The notes under the pieces: model-generated
Databases searched by the model: none
Told to the model about the DNA's origin: nothing
What the model saw: only the letters and a program-made list of their open reading frames with translations
Source of the DNA: an uncultured Opitutia bacterium
Lineage (GTDB): Bacteria > Verrucomicrobiota > Verrucomicrobiia > Opitutales > UBA953
Direction of reading: 5' to 3'
Assembly: GCA_903913915.1 (NCBI GenBank)
Contig: CAIWNE010000064.1
Coordinates: 1-64,000, forward strand
Length of the DNA stretch: 64,000 nt
Shown here: positions 51,817-60,164 of the stretch, piece by piece
Numbering within the stretch: the first letter of the stretch is position 1
Layout of the letters: every line of letters begins with the position of its first letter
Program-made: the position numbers and the translations under genes

Positions 51817-54441
51817 TCAGGCGGCTTGGAGTCGCGGACGGGCAATCAAGTGGGCGAGGGTCACGTAGGCAACCGTCATCGCCGTCAAAGAGAGCCAGAA
51901 GGTCGAGCCAAGGCCGGGGCCGTCGAGGCCGAGGCCGCCATGCCAGGGAGAGAAGGTCAGCCAGCAGGCGAAGCCCACGGCGGCGACCGTGGTCAGCGAA
52001 AGCTGCCAGGAAGCCCGGGCGCCGAAGAAGGGCACCTTGGCGGAGCGGATGACGTGCACCACGAGCGTCTGCGTCACGATGGATTCGATGAACCATCCGG
52101 TATGGAAGAGGATGATGAAGCGCGTCTGGCCGGCCGTGTCGAGCTGGCTCCAGGTTCCATGGCAGACCGCCGGGCAGACGAAGAACCACATCAGGGCGAA
52201 GGTCACGTAGTCGAACAGGGATGAGACCGGCCCCAGCCAGAGCATGAAGTTCCGGATGCCCGAGATGTTCCATTGGCGCGGCTTGGCGATCTGGTCTTTC
52301 TCGACGCTGTCGAACGGGATGGCCGTCTGCGAGAAGTCGTAGATGAAGTTGTTGATCAGGATCAGGATCGGGCTGAGCGGCTGGAAGGGCAGGAGCAGGG
52401 CGGCGCCGAGCACCGAGAACATGTTGCCGAAGTTGGACGAGGCGCCCATGCGGATGTACTTCTCGATGTTGCAGAAGATGCGGCGGCCTTCGTCGATGCC
52501 GTCGACCAGCACCAGGAGCGATTTCTCCAGCAGGACGGCGTCGGCGGATTCCTTGGCGACGTCGACGGCCGTGTCCACCGAGATGCCGACGTCGGCGGCC
52601 TTGAGGGCGAGCACGTCGTTGATGCCGTCGCCCATGAAGCCGACCGTATGGCCTTGGGCCTTCAATGAGCGGATGACCTGTTCCTTCTGGGCCGGGGTGA
52701 GGCGTGCGAGGATGTCGGCTTCCATCGCGGCCTTGTCGAACGCTTCCTTGTCCATCGCCGCCAGCTGGGTGCCGGTGACGACCCGGGCGACGGGCATGCC
52801 GACGTCCTGGCAGACCTTGCGGGAGACGAGTTCGTTGTCGCCGGTGAGGATCTTGGCCCGGACGCCGCGTTCGCGGAGGCCGGCGAGGGCGGTGGCGGCG
52901 GTTTCCTTGGGCGGGTCGAAGAACGCGAGGTAGCCGAGCAGGACGAGATTGGATTCGTCGGCGGTGCCGAAGGTCTCGCGGGAGCGGTCGAAGTCGCGGT
53001 AGGCGAGCGCGATGACGCGGAAACCCTGGGCGGAAAGGGAGCGATATTCCTCCAGGACCTCGTCCTTGATCATCGGAATCATCGTGTGGAGCTCGTCGTC
53101 GATCTGGTAGCGGTCGCAGACGGCGAGGATCTCCTCGACGGCGCCTTTGCAGATAAGCAGGTAGTCGCCTTCGTGGTCGACGACCACCGACATGCGGCGT
53201 CGCTGGAAGTCGAAGGGGATCTCGTCGACCTTCCGGCAGGTGCGTTCCACGTCCAGGTCGGTGCGGGTCAGGATGGCGCGGTCGAGGAGGTTGCGGAGGC
53301 CCGTCTGGTAGTGGGCGTTCATCCAGGCGTAGCGGAGGACGTCGTCGGATTCGCGGCCGATGACGTCGACATGGCGCTGCAGCACGATGTGGTCCTGGGT
53401 CAGCGTGCCGGTCTTGTCGGTGCAGAAGATGTCCATCGCGCCGAGGTTCTGGATGGCGTCGAGGCGCTTCATCACGACCTTCAGGCGGACGAGGGATTTG
53501 GCGCCCTTGGAAAGGCATCCCGCGAGGATCATCGGGAGCATCTCGGGGGTGAGGCCGATCGCGACCGTGAGGGCGAAGAGGAACGCGTCGAGGGGCTTGC
53601 CCGTGCGCCAGGCGCTGAAGCCGAAGGTCAGGGTGGTCATCACCAGCATCATCCGGATCATCATCCAGACGAAACTGCGGGTCCCGAGTTCGAAGGCCGT
53701 CGCGTCCTTGCGTTCGACCATGCGGGCGCTCATCGCGCCGAACTGCGTGTCACGGCCGGTGGCGAGGACGAGGGCGCGGCCCGTGCCGCTCTGGACGTTG
53801 CTGCCCATCAGGCAGCCGTTGGGGCACTCCTGGGCCGCGTGGTGCGTCTCCAGGGCGGGGAGGGGCATGCGTTCGACCGGCATCGACTCTCCGGTCAGCG
53901 CCGACTGGGAGAGGAAGAAGTCCTTGGCCTGGATGATGCGGCAGTCCGCGGGAATGATCGAACCGGCCGCCAGGACGACGATGTCGCCCGGCACGATCTC
54001 GTCGATCGGCACGATGGTCTCGACGCCGTCGCGGATGACCAGGCAGGAGGACTTCACCATCGCCTGGAGCTTGGCGATGACCTTCGCCGAGCGGCTCTCC
54101 TGGAAGTAGGAAAGGAAGACGGAGAGGAAGACCATCCCGCCGACGAGGGAGGTGCTCAGGATGCGCTTGGTGTTGTCGTCCTCGAAGAAGTAGGAAAGGG
54201 CGCAGATCACCATCAGCTGGACCACGAGCGGTTCCTTGAACTTACGCATCAGCTCCACGAAGGCGCTGGCGCGTCGGGCGGAGACGGAGTTGGGTCCGAA
54301 CGTCTCGAGACGGTGCGCGGCCTCCGCGGAGCTCAGGCCGTCGCGGCTGGCGTGGACGGCGGCGAAAGCCGCGTCTTCGGGCCCATGCAACAGCGCCGTG
54401 ACCTTGTCCGGCATTTCCTTGGATGGCTTGGATTCGGGCAT
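51817..54441 (-). CDS. mgtA: Magnesium-translocating P-type ATPase (MgtA)
   Basis: An 874-residue P-type ATPase of the IIIB class that imports Mg2+. Visible marks are the actuator motif ALTGESMPVE, the M4 motif AIGLTPEMLPMI (LTPEMLP, specific for MgtA/MgtB), the phosphorylated Asp342 in CTDKTGTLTQD, the nucleotide-domain KGAVEEIL, ILTGDNELV and MGDGINDVLALKAADVGISVD, and C-terminal transmembrane helices (NFGNMFSVLGAALLLPFQPLSPILILINNFIYD). Length is as expected. It leads an operon with the EIIA-like gene and the 112-residue protein. A perfect hairpin lies in its leader just before the ATG. No Shine-Dalgarno sequence is seen. Confidence 0.94.
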   Translation of the reverse strand: MPESKPSKEMPDKVTALLHGPEDAAFAAVHASRDGLSSAEAAHRLETFGPNSVSARRASAFVELMRKFKEPLVVQLMVICALSYFFEDDNTKRILSTSLVGGMVFLSVFLSYFQESRSAKVIAKLQAMVKSSCLVIRDGVETIVPIDEIVPGDIVVLAAGSIIPADCRIIQAKDFFLSQSALTGESMPVERMPLPALETHHAAQECPNGCLMGSNVQSGTGRALVLATGRDTQFGAMSARMVERKDATAFELGTRSFVWMMIRMMLVMTTLTFGFSAWRTGKPLDAFLFALTVAIGLTPEMLPMILAGCLSKGAKSLVRLKVVMKRLDAIQNLGAMDIFCTDKTGTLTQDHIVLQRHVDVIGRESDDVLRYAWMNAHYQTGLRNLLDRAILTRTDLDVERTCRKVDEIPFDFQRRRMSVVVDHEGDYLLICKGAVEEILAVCDRYQIDDELHTMIPMIKDEVLEEYRSLSAQGFRVIALAYRDFDRSRETFGTADESNLVLLGYLAFFDPPKETAATALAGLRERGVRAKILTGDNELVSRKVCQDVGMPVARVVTGTQLAAMDKEAFDKAAMEADILARLTPAQKEQVIRSLKAQGHTVGFMGDGINDVLALKAADVGISVDTAVDVAKESADAVLLEKSLLVLVDGIDEGRRIFCNIEKYIRMGASSNFGNMFSVLGAALLLPFQPLSPILILINNFIYDFSQTAIPFDSVEKDQIAKPRQWNISGIRNFMLWLGPVSSLFDYVTFALMWFFVCPAVCHGTWSQLDTAGQTRFIILFHTGWFIESIVTQTLVVHVIRSAKVPFFGARASWQLSLTTVAAVGFACWLTFSPWHGGLGLDGPGLGSTFWLSLTAMTVAYVTLAHLIARPRLQAA

Positions 54442-54452
54442 GACGAAAGAGA

Positions 54453-54471
54453 GCCGAGGCTAAACCTCGGC
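54453..54471 (-). promoter_or_regulatory. Hairpin in the mgtA leader
   Basis: GCCGAGG (54453-54459) and CCTCGGC (54465-54471) form a perfect 7-bp stem with a 5-base loop, ending 11 bases before the mgtA ATG. It may modulate translation of mgtA. I see no known Mg2+ riboswitch. Confidence 0.45.
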
Positions 54472-54533
54472 ATACGTGACGCCAGCCGATTCCGACCGAC
54501 GACGGTGACGAAACCGTGACAGCCAGGGAACCC

Positions 54534-56081
54534 TCAGGCCTGCTTGATCAGTTCGGACGTGGCGGGCACGTCGGAGATGATCTGGTCAGGGTCCGGGCCT
54601 ACGCCGATGTAGCGCAGGTTCGGCAGGTAAGGAAGAGAGCCGCCACGCGAGGCTAGGCGGACAATCTCGGCCATCGTGAAGGCCACGTAGCGGCGGGCTT
54701 CGGCGGGAAGTTCGGCGTAGGAGCGGACCTTCGTGATGTCGGCCGTCCAGCCGGGCAGGGTGGCGTAGATGGGCTGCAGGGTGCGGCGCACGGCGTCGTT
54801 CCGGGGGACGCCCGAGACGACCTTGCCGGCGGCGTCGCGATAGCCTGTGCAGACGAGCAGGTCGCCGCCTTTCCATTCGCCATGGGGCGAGAGGGCGTCG
54901 AGCTTGTTGAGGACGATGTCGTCGTAGCCGCCGTAGCGGAGGGCGTCGGCTTTCTCGACCAGGTCGGACCAGCCGACCATGCGCTGTCGGCCGGTGCTCG
55001 TGCCGAACTCGAGTTTCGCGAGGGCGCGCTGGAGCGGGTGTTCCTCCGGCATTTTCGTCAGGAAGACGTGCGTGCCGACCTTGGTGTCGTAGGCCTTGCA
55101 GCAACCGACCGTGTGGATGGCCTGGACCGGGATGCCGGCCGACTGGAAGAATTCCGGCGTGTAAGTGTGGGAGGCCGTGACGTTCGGGGCGAAGCCCGCG
55201 CGCTTATCGAGCCAGTAGGCCTGCCCGAATTCGCCGATGATGCGGCGGTCGGCGGCGAGGTCGCCGAGGATGCGCTCACGGACGTCGCCGATGGCGTGGG
55301 CGAGGGCGGCGCCGGCTTTCCAGTAGCATTCGAGCACGGCCGCGTGGTCGAAGGTGAAGGGCGTCTTGCCGGCGAAACGCGTGAAGTCGAACTCCGCAGC
55401 GGTGAAGACGCCGGACTCGATGGCGCCTTTGTTGGCGCGCAATTCGGCTTCGGTGAGCTTGGCGAAGAGGCCGGCCCATTTCTCGGGCGAGAGCTTGCAG
55501 ACGTCGCGCACGATCGAGGCGGCGCGATCGAGACGGGCCGAGAGACGCGTGGCGTAGTCGGACTTCGCGCCCAGGAATTCCGAGTAATGGATCTGGAACT
55601 GGCCGACTTCGTCGGCGTAGGCCGGCGTGATGCCGCGGCCGGTGGAGCCGCGGGCCTCGTGGCCGAGGACGTTGATGCGGTAGTCTTCCCAGGCCAGGTC
55701 TAGGATGCGGTGCGCGACGTCGCTGATCATGCAGCGTTCGTCGATGAGCAGGCGGGAGAGGACGGGGATGCCGATCTTCTCGAGCGGGAGGGCTTCCCAG
55801 AGGGCCTTGCGCGGATCGGCCACGACGCCGGAGCCAAGGGCGAGGCACGCCACGTCGTGTTCGGCGACGCCGCCCGGAAGGAGGTTGAGCTTCAGGCCGG
55901 CGACCGTGTGGCCGGAGTTGGCGCCGCCGTTGACCTTGAGCACCGTGCCGACGACGTCGCGTCGGCCGGTGAGCGTCTGCAGTTCGCGGACGATCTCGGG
56001 GATGAGGCGGCCTTTGCCTTCGTCGCCCATGCTGATGCCGACGTCGGCGATGAGGTTGCTTTTAAAGGGAGTGAGTGCCAT
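54534..56081 (-). CDS. purA: Adenylosuccinate synthetase, long form
   Basis: Joins IMP and aspartate using GTP in adenine nucleotide synthesis. The N-terminal P-loop is [19 protein letters not shown], then [29 protein letters not shown] and ASHTYTPEF. The C-terminal region ends VGPDPDQII, typical of the family. It has 515 residues, about 85 more than the usual 430. The extra sequence seems to lie in the middle (about 160-290, [15 protein letters not shown] to [16 protein letters not shown]), which reads like helical insertion. A specialised paralogue is possible, but the motifs support PurA. It lies 63 bases after the TPR gene on the same strand. Confidence 0.88.
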   Translation of the reverse strand: MALTPFKSNLIADVGISMGDEGKGRLIPEIVRELQTLTGRRDVVGTVLKVNGGANSGHTVAGLKLNLLPGGVAEHDVACLALGSGVVADPRKALWEALPLEKIGIPVLSRLLIDERCMISDVAHRILDLAWEDYRINVLGHEARGSTGRGITPAYADEVGQFQIHYSEFLGAKSDYATRLSARLDRAASIVRDVCKLSPEKWAGLFAKLTEAELRANKGAIESGVFTAAEFDFTRFAGKTPFTFDHAAVLECYWKAGAALAHAIGDVRERILGDLAADRRIIGEFGQAYWLDKRAGFAPNVTASHTYTPEFFQSAGIPVQAIHTVGCCKAYDTKVGTHVFLTKMPEEHPLQRALAKLEFGTSTGRQRMVGWSDLVEKADALRYGGYDDIVLNKLDALSPHGEWKGGDLLVCTGYRDAAGKVVSGVPRNDAVRRTLQPIYATLPGWTADITKVRSYAELPAEARRYVAFTMAEIVRLASRGGSLPYLPNLRYIGVGPDPDQIISDVPATSELIKQA

Positions 56082-56144
56082 GGGCAGGAAAGGGGAGGCG
56101 GGCGGGCCGGGCCGTCCGCAAGCGGAAGAAGGCGGTGGTGAGGC

Positions 56145-57548
56145 TCAGGCCGAAGCGCCCTTCTGGCGTTCGTAGAAGTCGTTGATCTTCTTCGCGACGT
56201 CGCGGTAGCCGGAGTCGGCCATGTAGATGATCTTGTATTCGTCGACGGCTTCCTTGTCCTGGCCCATCTTCTCGAACGTGTCGCCGAGGGAGTAGATGAT
56301 CTCCTTCTTCAGGTCGTTCATCATCTGCACTTCGCTCTTGGCGGCCGTGAGCTGCTCGACGGCGAGGTCGTATTTGCCGCCCAAGGTGAAGGCGCGGCCG
56401 ATCGCGAGGAGGGCCGGCTGGCGGAACTTCGGGTTGCGCTGGGCGTACTGCAGCTGCTGGACGGCCTCCTCGAGGCGGTTGGCGGTGAGGAGCAGGCTGC
56501 CGAGCTCGAAGCGGTAGGAGAAGTCGTTCGGATAGCGTTCGACCAGCGAGATGGAGGTCTTGAGGCGGAAGTCGGCGAGCTCGGTCTCGTTCTTCGCGAG
56601 GGCGTCCTTGCTGGCGGCGTCGGCGGGGCTGGCGGCGATGGCTTCGCGAAGCTGCTTGGAGATGCGTTCGTAGCGGCGGATGACCAGGTCGCTTTCCTGG
56701 CGCTCAAGGGACGTGTCGGCCTTGCCGAGGGTCGTGAGGCGTCCGCGCTGCAGCCAGGCGATGGCGCTGTCGAGGTCTTCGGCGATCAGGAACATGCGCA
56801 CGATCTCGCGGTAGAGGTCGAGGTTGTCGGGGGCGGCCTGGATCTTCTGGGCGATCTCGGCGGCCTGCGTGAGCGCGGTGGCCGAGTCGGTGACGGTGCG
56901 GGCGGACTGGTCGAGACGCAGGGCTTCGTCCTTGTCCTTGAGCTTGGACTGGAAGTCGCCTTTGTCCTCCCAGTTGCCCTTCTTCATGGTCTTGTTGACG
57001 GAGGCCTTGCGGACGGCTTCCTGGAGGTCGCCGTTGCCGGGGAAGAGCTTCAGGCCCTTGTCGGCGGCGACGAGCGCGTTGTCGTTCTCGCCGGCGGCGA
57101 TCCAGACGTTGGCGAGGTCGACGAAGTGCTGGACCTGCGTGGGCTCGTTGACCGAGAGCTCTTCGTAGGCGAAGGCGGCGAGGTCATGGAAGCCGAGCTT
57201 GATGCCGGCGAGGGCGATGGTCTTGTTCGCGTTGGCGTCCGTCGGCTTCTTGGCCAAGGTTTCTTCGGCGGCCGCGATGGCGGCGATCGGGTCGGCCTCG
57301 ACGGCCTTGGCGATCTTGCCGGCCGTCAGGGCGCCGGCGATGCCGTCGAAGAGTCCCTTCTTGGTTCCGAGGAGGGCTTTCTGGGCCTTGCGAAGGGTGC
57401 GTCGCACTTCGATGCAGCCGGGATTGCGGACCAGGATGCCCGTCAGCACCTCGATGGCGTACTGAGGGTTCGTCTTCAGTTGCTGGTCCGCGGCCGTGAT
57501 CTGTTTCTGGAGTCGGGGATCGAGCTCGGTAAGGGCGACTTTTTTCAT
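56145..57548 (-). CDS. Tetratricopeptide-repeat protein
   Basis: A 467-residue soluble protein made of TPR-like helix pairs: IEVLTGILVRNPGCIEVRRTLRKAQK at the start, AAFAYEELSVNEPTQVQHFVDLANVWIAAGENDNALVAADKGLKLFPGN in the first third, SAIAWLQRGRL, and AVQQLQYAQRNPKFRQPALLAIGRAFTLGGKYDLAVEQLTAA and EAVDEYKIIYMADSGYRDV near the end. A charged segment at about 195-220 (KDKGDFQSKLKDKDEALRLDQ) breaks the pattern. No signal peptide. It is upstream of purA on the same strand. Similar multi-TPR proteins are common in Verrucomicrobiota and usually serve as scaffolds. No specific function is inferred. Confidence 0.82.
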   Translation of the reverse strand: MKKVALTELDPRLQKQITAADQQLKTNPQYAIEVLTGILVRNPGCIEVRRTLRKAQKALLGTKKGLFDGIAGALTAGKIAKAVEADPIAAIAAAEETLAKKPTDANANKTIALAGIKLGFHDLAAFAYEELSVNEPTQVQHFVDLANVWIAAGENDNALVAADKGLKLFPGNGDLQEAVRKASVNKTMKKGNWEDKGDFQSKLKDKDEALRLDQSARTVTDSATALTQAAEIAQKIQAAPDNLDLYREIVRMFLIAEDLDSAIAWLQRGRLTTLGKADTSLERQESDLVIRRYERISKQLREAIAASPADAASKDALAKNETELADFRLKTSISLVERYPNDFSYRFELGSLLLTANRLEEAVQQLQYAQRNPKFRQPALLAIGRAFTLGGKYDLAVEQLTAAKSEVQMMNDLKKEIIYSLGDTFEKMGQDKEAVDEYKIIYMADSGYRDVAKKINDFYERQKGASA

Positions 57549-57599
57549 GAGTAAATGGGGTGTTTGACCTGCGAAAACTGACCTTCGGGAGGGGGATGG

Positions 57600-58061
57600 T
57601 CAATCCCTTGGACGTGAAAAACGCAGGTGTCGGCGCAAGGCCGGACGCAGGGGGGTGGCGATGATTCGGCGGACGCAGTCCGGGGCCCCGCAGGCGCACG
57701 GGTGGAGGAGGCTTTCGGCCAGCGAAAAGCCGTAGTCGAAGGTGATTTCCTCCCCTCCCCGAATCGTCCGCAGGGCCATGAGCCAGGCGGCCGATTCCGA
57801 CTCATGCCAGACCAGTTCGGCGTTGGGGTGGCAGGCATGGTTGGCGTGGCGTGCTGGGTTGTCTGCCGAGGATCCGTCGAGCCAGAGTCCGGGCGCGACC
57901 TCGAGCGCATAGATTCTTCCGTCCTCGGCCGGGCCGGGCGCCTGACTGTTCGTCGCTCCCGTGTACGGCGCAATGCGTTCGCCGGCGATGAAGTCCTGCG
58001 TGGCGAAAAGTCCGAGACCGGCGATGGGCGACGGACGTGAGGCGACGCCCGGCGTGCTCAT
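57600..58061 (-). CDS. Small SET-domain protein (putative lysine methyltransferase)
   Basis: A 153-residue protein that is almost only a SET domain. It has IAGLGLFATQDFIAGERIAPYTG (SET-N), RHANHACHPNAELVW (SAM-site N-H-x-C-x-P-N), GEEITFDYGFS (catalytic Tyr) and a short post-SET CACGAPDCVRRI with three Cys for zinc. All marks of an active SET enzyme are present. Bacterial SET proteins methylate ribosomal or other proteins in some species; the substrate here is unknown. It overlaps the gpsA stop by 4 bases, so it is translationally coupled at the end of panB-gpsA-SET. Confidence 0.86.
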   Translation of the reverse strand: MSTPGVASRPSPIAGLGLFATQDFIAGERIAPYTGATNSQAPGPAEDGRIYALEVAPGLWLDGSSADNPARHANHACHPNAELVWHESESAAWLMALRTIRGGEEITFDYGFSLAESLLHPCACGAPDCVRRIIATPLRPALRRHLRFSRPRD

Positions 58062-59059
58062 GCCTCCGCGCGGAGGTCGCGGGTCATCAGCGCCACGACG
58101 CCTGCGCGCGGATCCAGACCCTTATAGAGGATCGCATGCAGGCAGAAGAGGATCGGGGCATCGAGGCCACGGCTGGTCGCCAGTTTCGAAAGCGCTTCCG
58201 CCGCGCGGTGGCCTTCGACGGCTTCCTTGCGCGAGGACAGCGCGGCAAGCGTGCCCTTCGGGTCTTGCGCGAGCTGTTCGCCCAACGCGCGGTTGCGGCT
58301 CCAAGAACCATGCGCGGTGGCCATCAGGTCGCCCACGCCGCCGAGTCCGAGGAAGGTCTCCGGGCGGGCGCCGAGCGCTTCGCCGAGCCGGGTCATTTCC
58401 TGCAATGAGCGCGTGAGCATCGCGGCCTTGGCGTTGGAGCCGAGGCTGAGTCCGTCGCAGAGGCCGGCGCCGAGGGCGTAGACGTTCTTCAGCGTGCCCC
58501 CGATCTCGACGCCGATGAGGTCGGACGAGGTGTAGGCGCGGAGGGTTGGACCGCTGACGGCCGACTGGACTTCCTTGAGCAGGGCGATGTCGGCGGCCGA
58601 AGCGAGGACGAGCGCCGTGGGCAGTCCGCGGGCGACTTCGTCGGCGTTGCTCGGTCCGCTCAGCGTGCCGACCGGGATCGGGCCGAAGGCTTCGGCCATG
58701 AGCTCGGATGGGCGGCGCAGCGTCACGAGATCGAGGCCCTTGCAGAGCGAGATCGCCATCTTCGCGCCGGAGCCGCGGACAGCGGAGCCGATGGTTTGCA
58801 GCAGCTCAGGCAGGCCTTTGGAAGGGCAGGCGAGGAAGACCAGGTCCGCGTCCATCAGGGCCGGCAGCGGTTCGAGTCCGATCTGGATCGAGTCGTCGAG
58901 GCGATGGCCCGGGAGGTAGTCCTTGTTCTCGCGGGTGGTGGCGAGGGCGAGGGCCTGTTCGGCCCGGCGAGGCACGAGCGTGACCGTCTGGCCTTGTCGG
59001 GCGAGATGGATGGCCATGGCCGTACCCCATCCGCCGGCTCCGAAGATCACGCAGTTCAT
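58058..59059 (-). CDS. gpsA: Glycerol-3-phosphate dehydrogenase [NAD(P)+]
   Basis: Reduces dihydroxyacetone phosphate to sn-glycerol-3-phosphate for phospholipid synthesis. It has 333 residues from the ATG at 59059. The NAD site is VIFGAGGWGTAMAIHLARQG, followed by LVFLACPSKGLPELL, ISLCKGLD, GTLSGPSNADEVARGLPTALV (usual GPSFAxE region), and the catalytic Lys in GVEIGGTLKNVYALGAGLCDGL. GLGGVGDLMATAHGSWSRNRALG follows. It overlaps panB at its start (4 bases) and the SET gene at its end (4 bases), so all three are coupled. An upstream long reading through panB is a shadow. Confidence 0.94.
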   Translation of the reverse strand: MNCVIFGAGGWGTAMAIHLARQGQTVTLVPRRAEQALALATTRENKDYLPGHRLDDSIQIGLEPLPALMDADLVFLACPSKGLPELLQTIGSAVRGSGAKMAISLCKGLDLVTLRRPSELMAEAFGPIPVGTLSGPSNADEVARGLPTALVLASAADIALLKEVQSAVSGPTLRAYTSSDLIGVEIGGTLKNVYALGAGLCDGLSLGSNAKAAMLTRSLQEMTRLGEALGARPETFLGLGGVGDLMATAHGSWSRNRALGEQLAQDPKGTLAALSSRKEAVEGHRAAEALSKLATSRGLDAPILFCLHAILYKGLDPRAGVVALMTRDLRAEA

Positions 59060-59823
59060 TTGGATTTCTTGGTGCGCACCTTGGCGGCCCAGCGGCGGAC
59101 GGCCGCGACCGCGTCGCGGTGCAGGTTGGCTTCGGGACGGGCGAAGGGCGGCGGTTCGGGCGTGAGCCCGAGCAGGTCGTGGATGACGAGGATCTGTCCG
59201 TCGCAGCCCCGGCCGGATCCGATGCCGATCGTCGGGATGGCGACGGCTTCGGTGATCTTCGGCATGAAGGATTCGTCGACGCATTCTACGACCATCGCGA
59301 AGGCTCCGGCGGCTGCGATCGCCTGGGCGTCGATTAGGATCTTCTTCTGGTCTTCGGGCGTCAGCCCGCGGCGTCGGTACCCGGCGGAGTGGACGCGCTG
59401 GGGGAGCATGCCGACATGGCCCATGACCGGGACGCCGGCGTCGACCAGACGGGCGATGGCGGGGGCGAGCGAGGCGCCGCCTTCGATCTTCACGGCTTTG
59501 ACGCCGCCTTCTTGCAGGAACCGGCGGCAGTAGCCGAGGAGCTTCGGGAAGCTGTCGTGGGCCAGGCCGAAAGGAAGGTCACCGACCACGAGGGCTTCGG
59601 TCTTCGCCCGGATCACCGCGGCGGAGTGGTGGATCATCATGTCCATCGTCACTCCGACCGTGTCAGGGAGGCCGAGGACGGCGTTCCCGAGGGAGTCGCC
59701 GACCAGGATTAGGTCGGCGCCGCCGGCGTCCGCGATGCGGGCGGTGCTCACATCGTAGGCCGTCAGGCAGACGATGGGCCGGACGCCCTTGAGGGCGCGG
59801 AGGGACCGGGTGGTGGACTTCAC
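59056..59823 (-). CDS. panB: 3-methyl-2-oxobutanoate hydroxymethyltransferase
   Basis: Makes ketopantoate from 2-oxoisovalerate and methylene-tetrahydrofolate, the first step of pantothenate/CoA synthesis. From a GTG at 59823 it has 255 residues, close to the usual 264. The family marks are IVCLTAYDVSTARIADAGGADLILVGDSLG, HHSAAVIRAKTEALVVGDLPFG, VKAVKIEGG, GHVGMLPQ and TIGIGSGRGCDGQILVIHDLLGLT. A longer start at 59901 would overlap the divergent gene and looks less likely. It opens the panB-gpsA-SET transcript. No panC or panD is nearby. Confidence 0.92.
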   Translation of the reverse strand: MKSTTRSLRALKGVRPIVCLTAYDVSTARIADAGGADLILVGDSLGNAVLGLPDTVGVTMDMMIHHSAAVIRAKTEALVVGDLPFGLAHDSFPKLLGYCRRFLQEGGVKAVKIEGGASLAPAIARLVDAGVPVMGHVGMLPQRVHSAGYRRRGLTPEDQKKILIDAQAIAAAGAFAMVVECVDESFMPKITEAVAIPTIGIGSGRGCDGQILVIHDLLGLTPEPPPFARPEANLHRDAVAAVRRWAAKVRTKKSK

Positions 59824-59852
59824 GTCATTGGGCTTACCGAGAGACCCTCCGC

Positions 59853-59881
59853 TTGTAAAGCGTGGGTAAAGGGTGTAGACA
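59853..59881 (+). promoter_or_regulatory. Candidate promoter of the small membrane protein gene (leaderless layout)
   Basis: TTGTAA (59853-59858), 17 bases, TAGACA (59876-59881), then 6 bases to the GTG at 59888. It also lies in the divergent panB leader region. Confidence 0.45.
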
Positions 59882-59887
59882 GGTGGT

Positions 59888-60151
59888 GTGTTGCGCCGCA
59901 TCGCCAGCCTCTTCCGTAAGCCCGATTACCGGGTCAGTTCTTACTCGCATCCCGACCTTTCGGCGCAGACCAAGCTGGCGTGGCATGCTCGCCTGAGGCT
60001 CCTTCTGAGCGCGCGTCGAGGACTGGATCATTCCGCCGACAAGCCCGGAGCCTGGGTCCGTTATCGCAAGTGGGTGCTGCTGCTCCTCGCGCTGCTCGTC
60101 GCGTGGGTGCTGGCCGAGAGCGCGGTCGCCTGGAATTTCTACGAGGGTTGA
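59888..60151 (+). CDS. Small single-pass membrane protein, unknown
   Basis: An 87-residue protein. The first 60 residues are basic and soluble (LRRIASLFRKPDYRVSSYSHPDL, RLRLLLSARRG). A single hydrophobic segment (WVLLLLALLVAWVLAESAVAW) lies near the C-terminus, so it may be a tail-anchored membrane protein. I do not recognise a family. It starts with GTG and is preceded by a leaderless-type promoter. It is divergent from panB and convergent with lpxI (13-base gap). That it is a real gene rests on composition and promoter, so confidence is moderate. Confidence 0.55.
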   Translation: MLRRIASLFRKPDYRVSSYSHPDLSAQTKLAWHARLRLLLSARRGLDHSADKPGAWVRYRKWVLLLLALLVAWVLAESAVAWNFYEG

Positions 60152-60164
60152 GCCGACCCTTCGG

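Noticed and set aside
54442-54533. Mg2+ riboswitch (ykoK or mgtA type) before mgtA
   Set aside because: The gap is only 92 bases and shows a single hairpin; conserved riboswitch blocks are absent.
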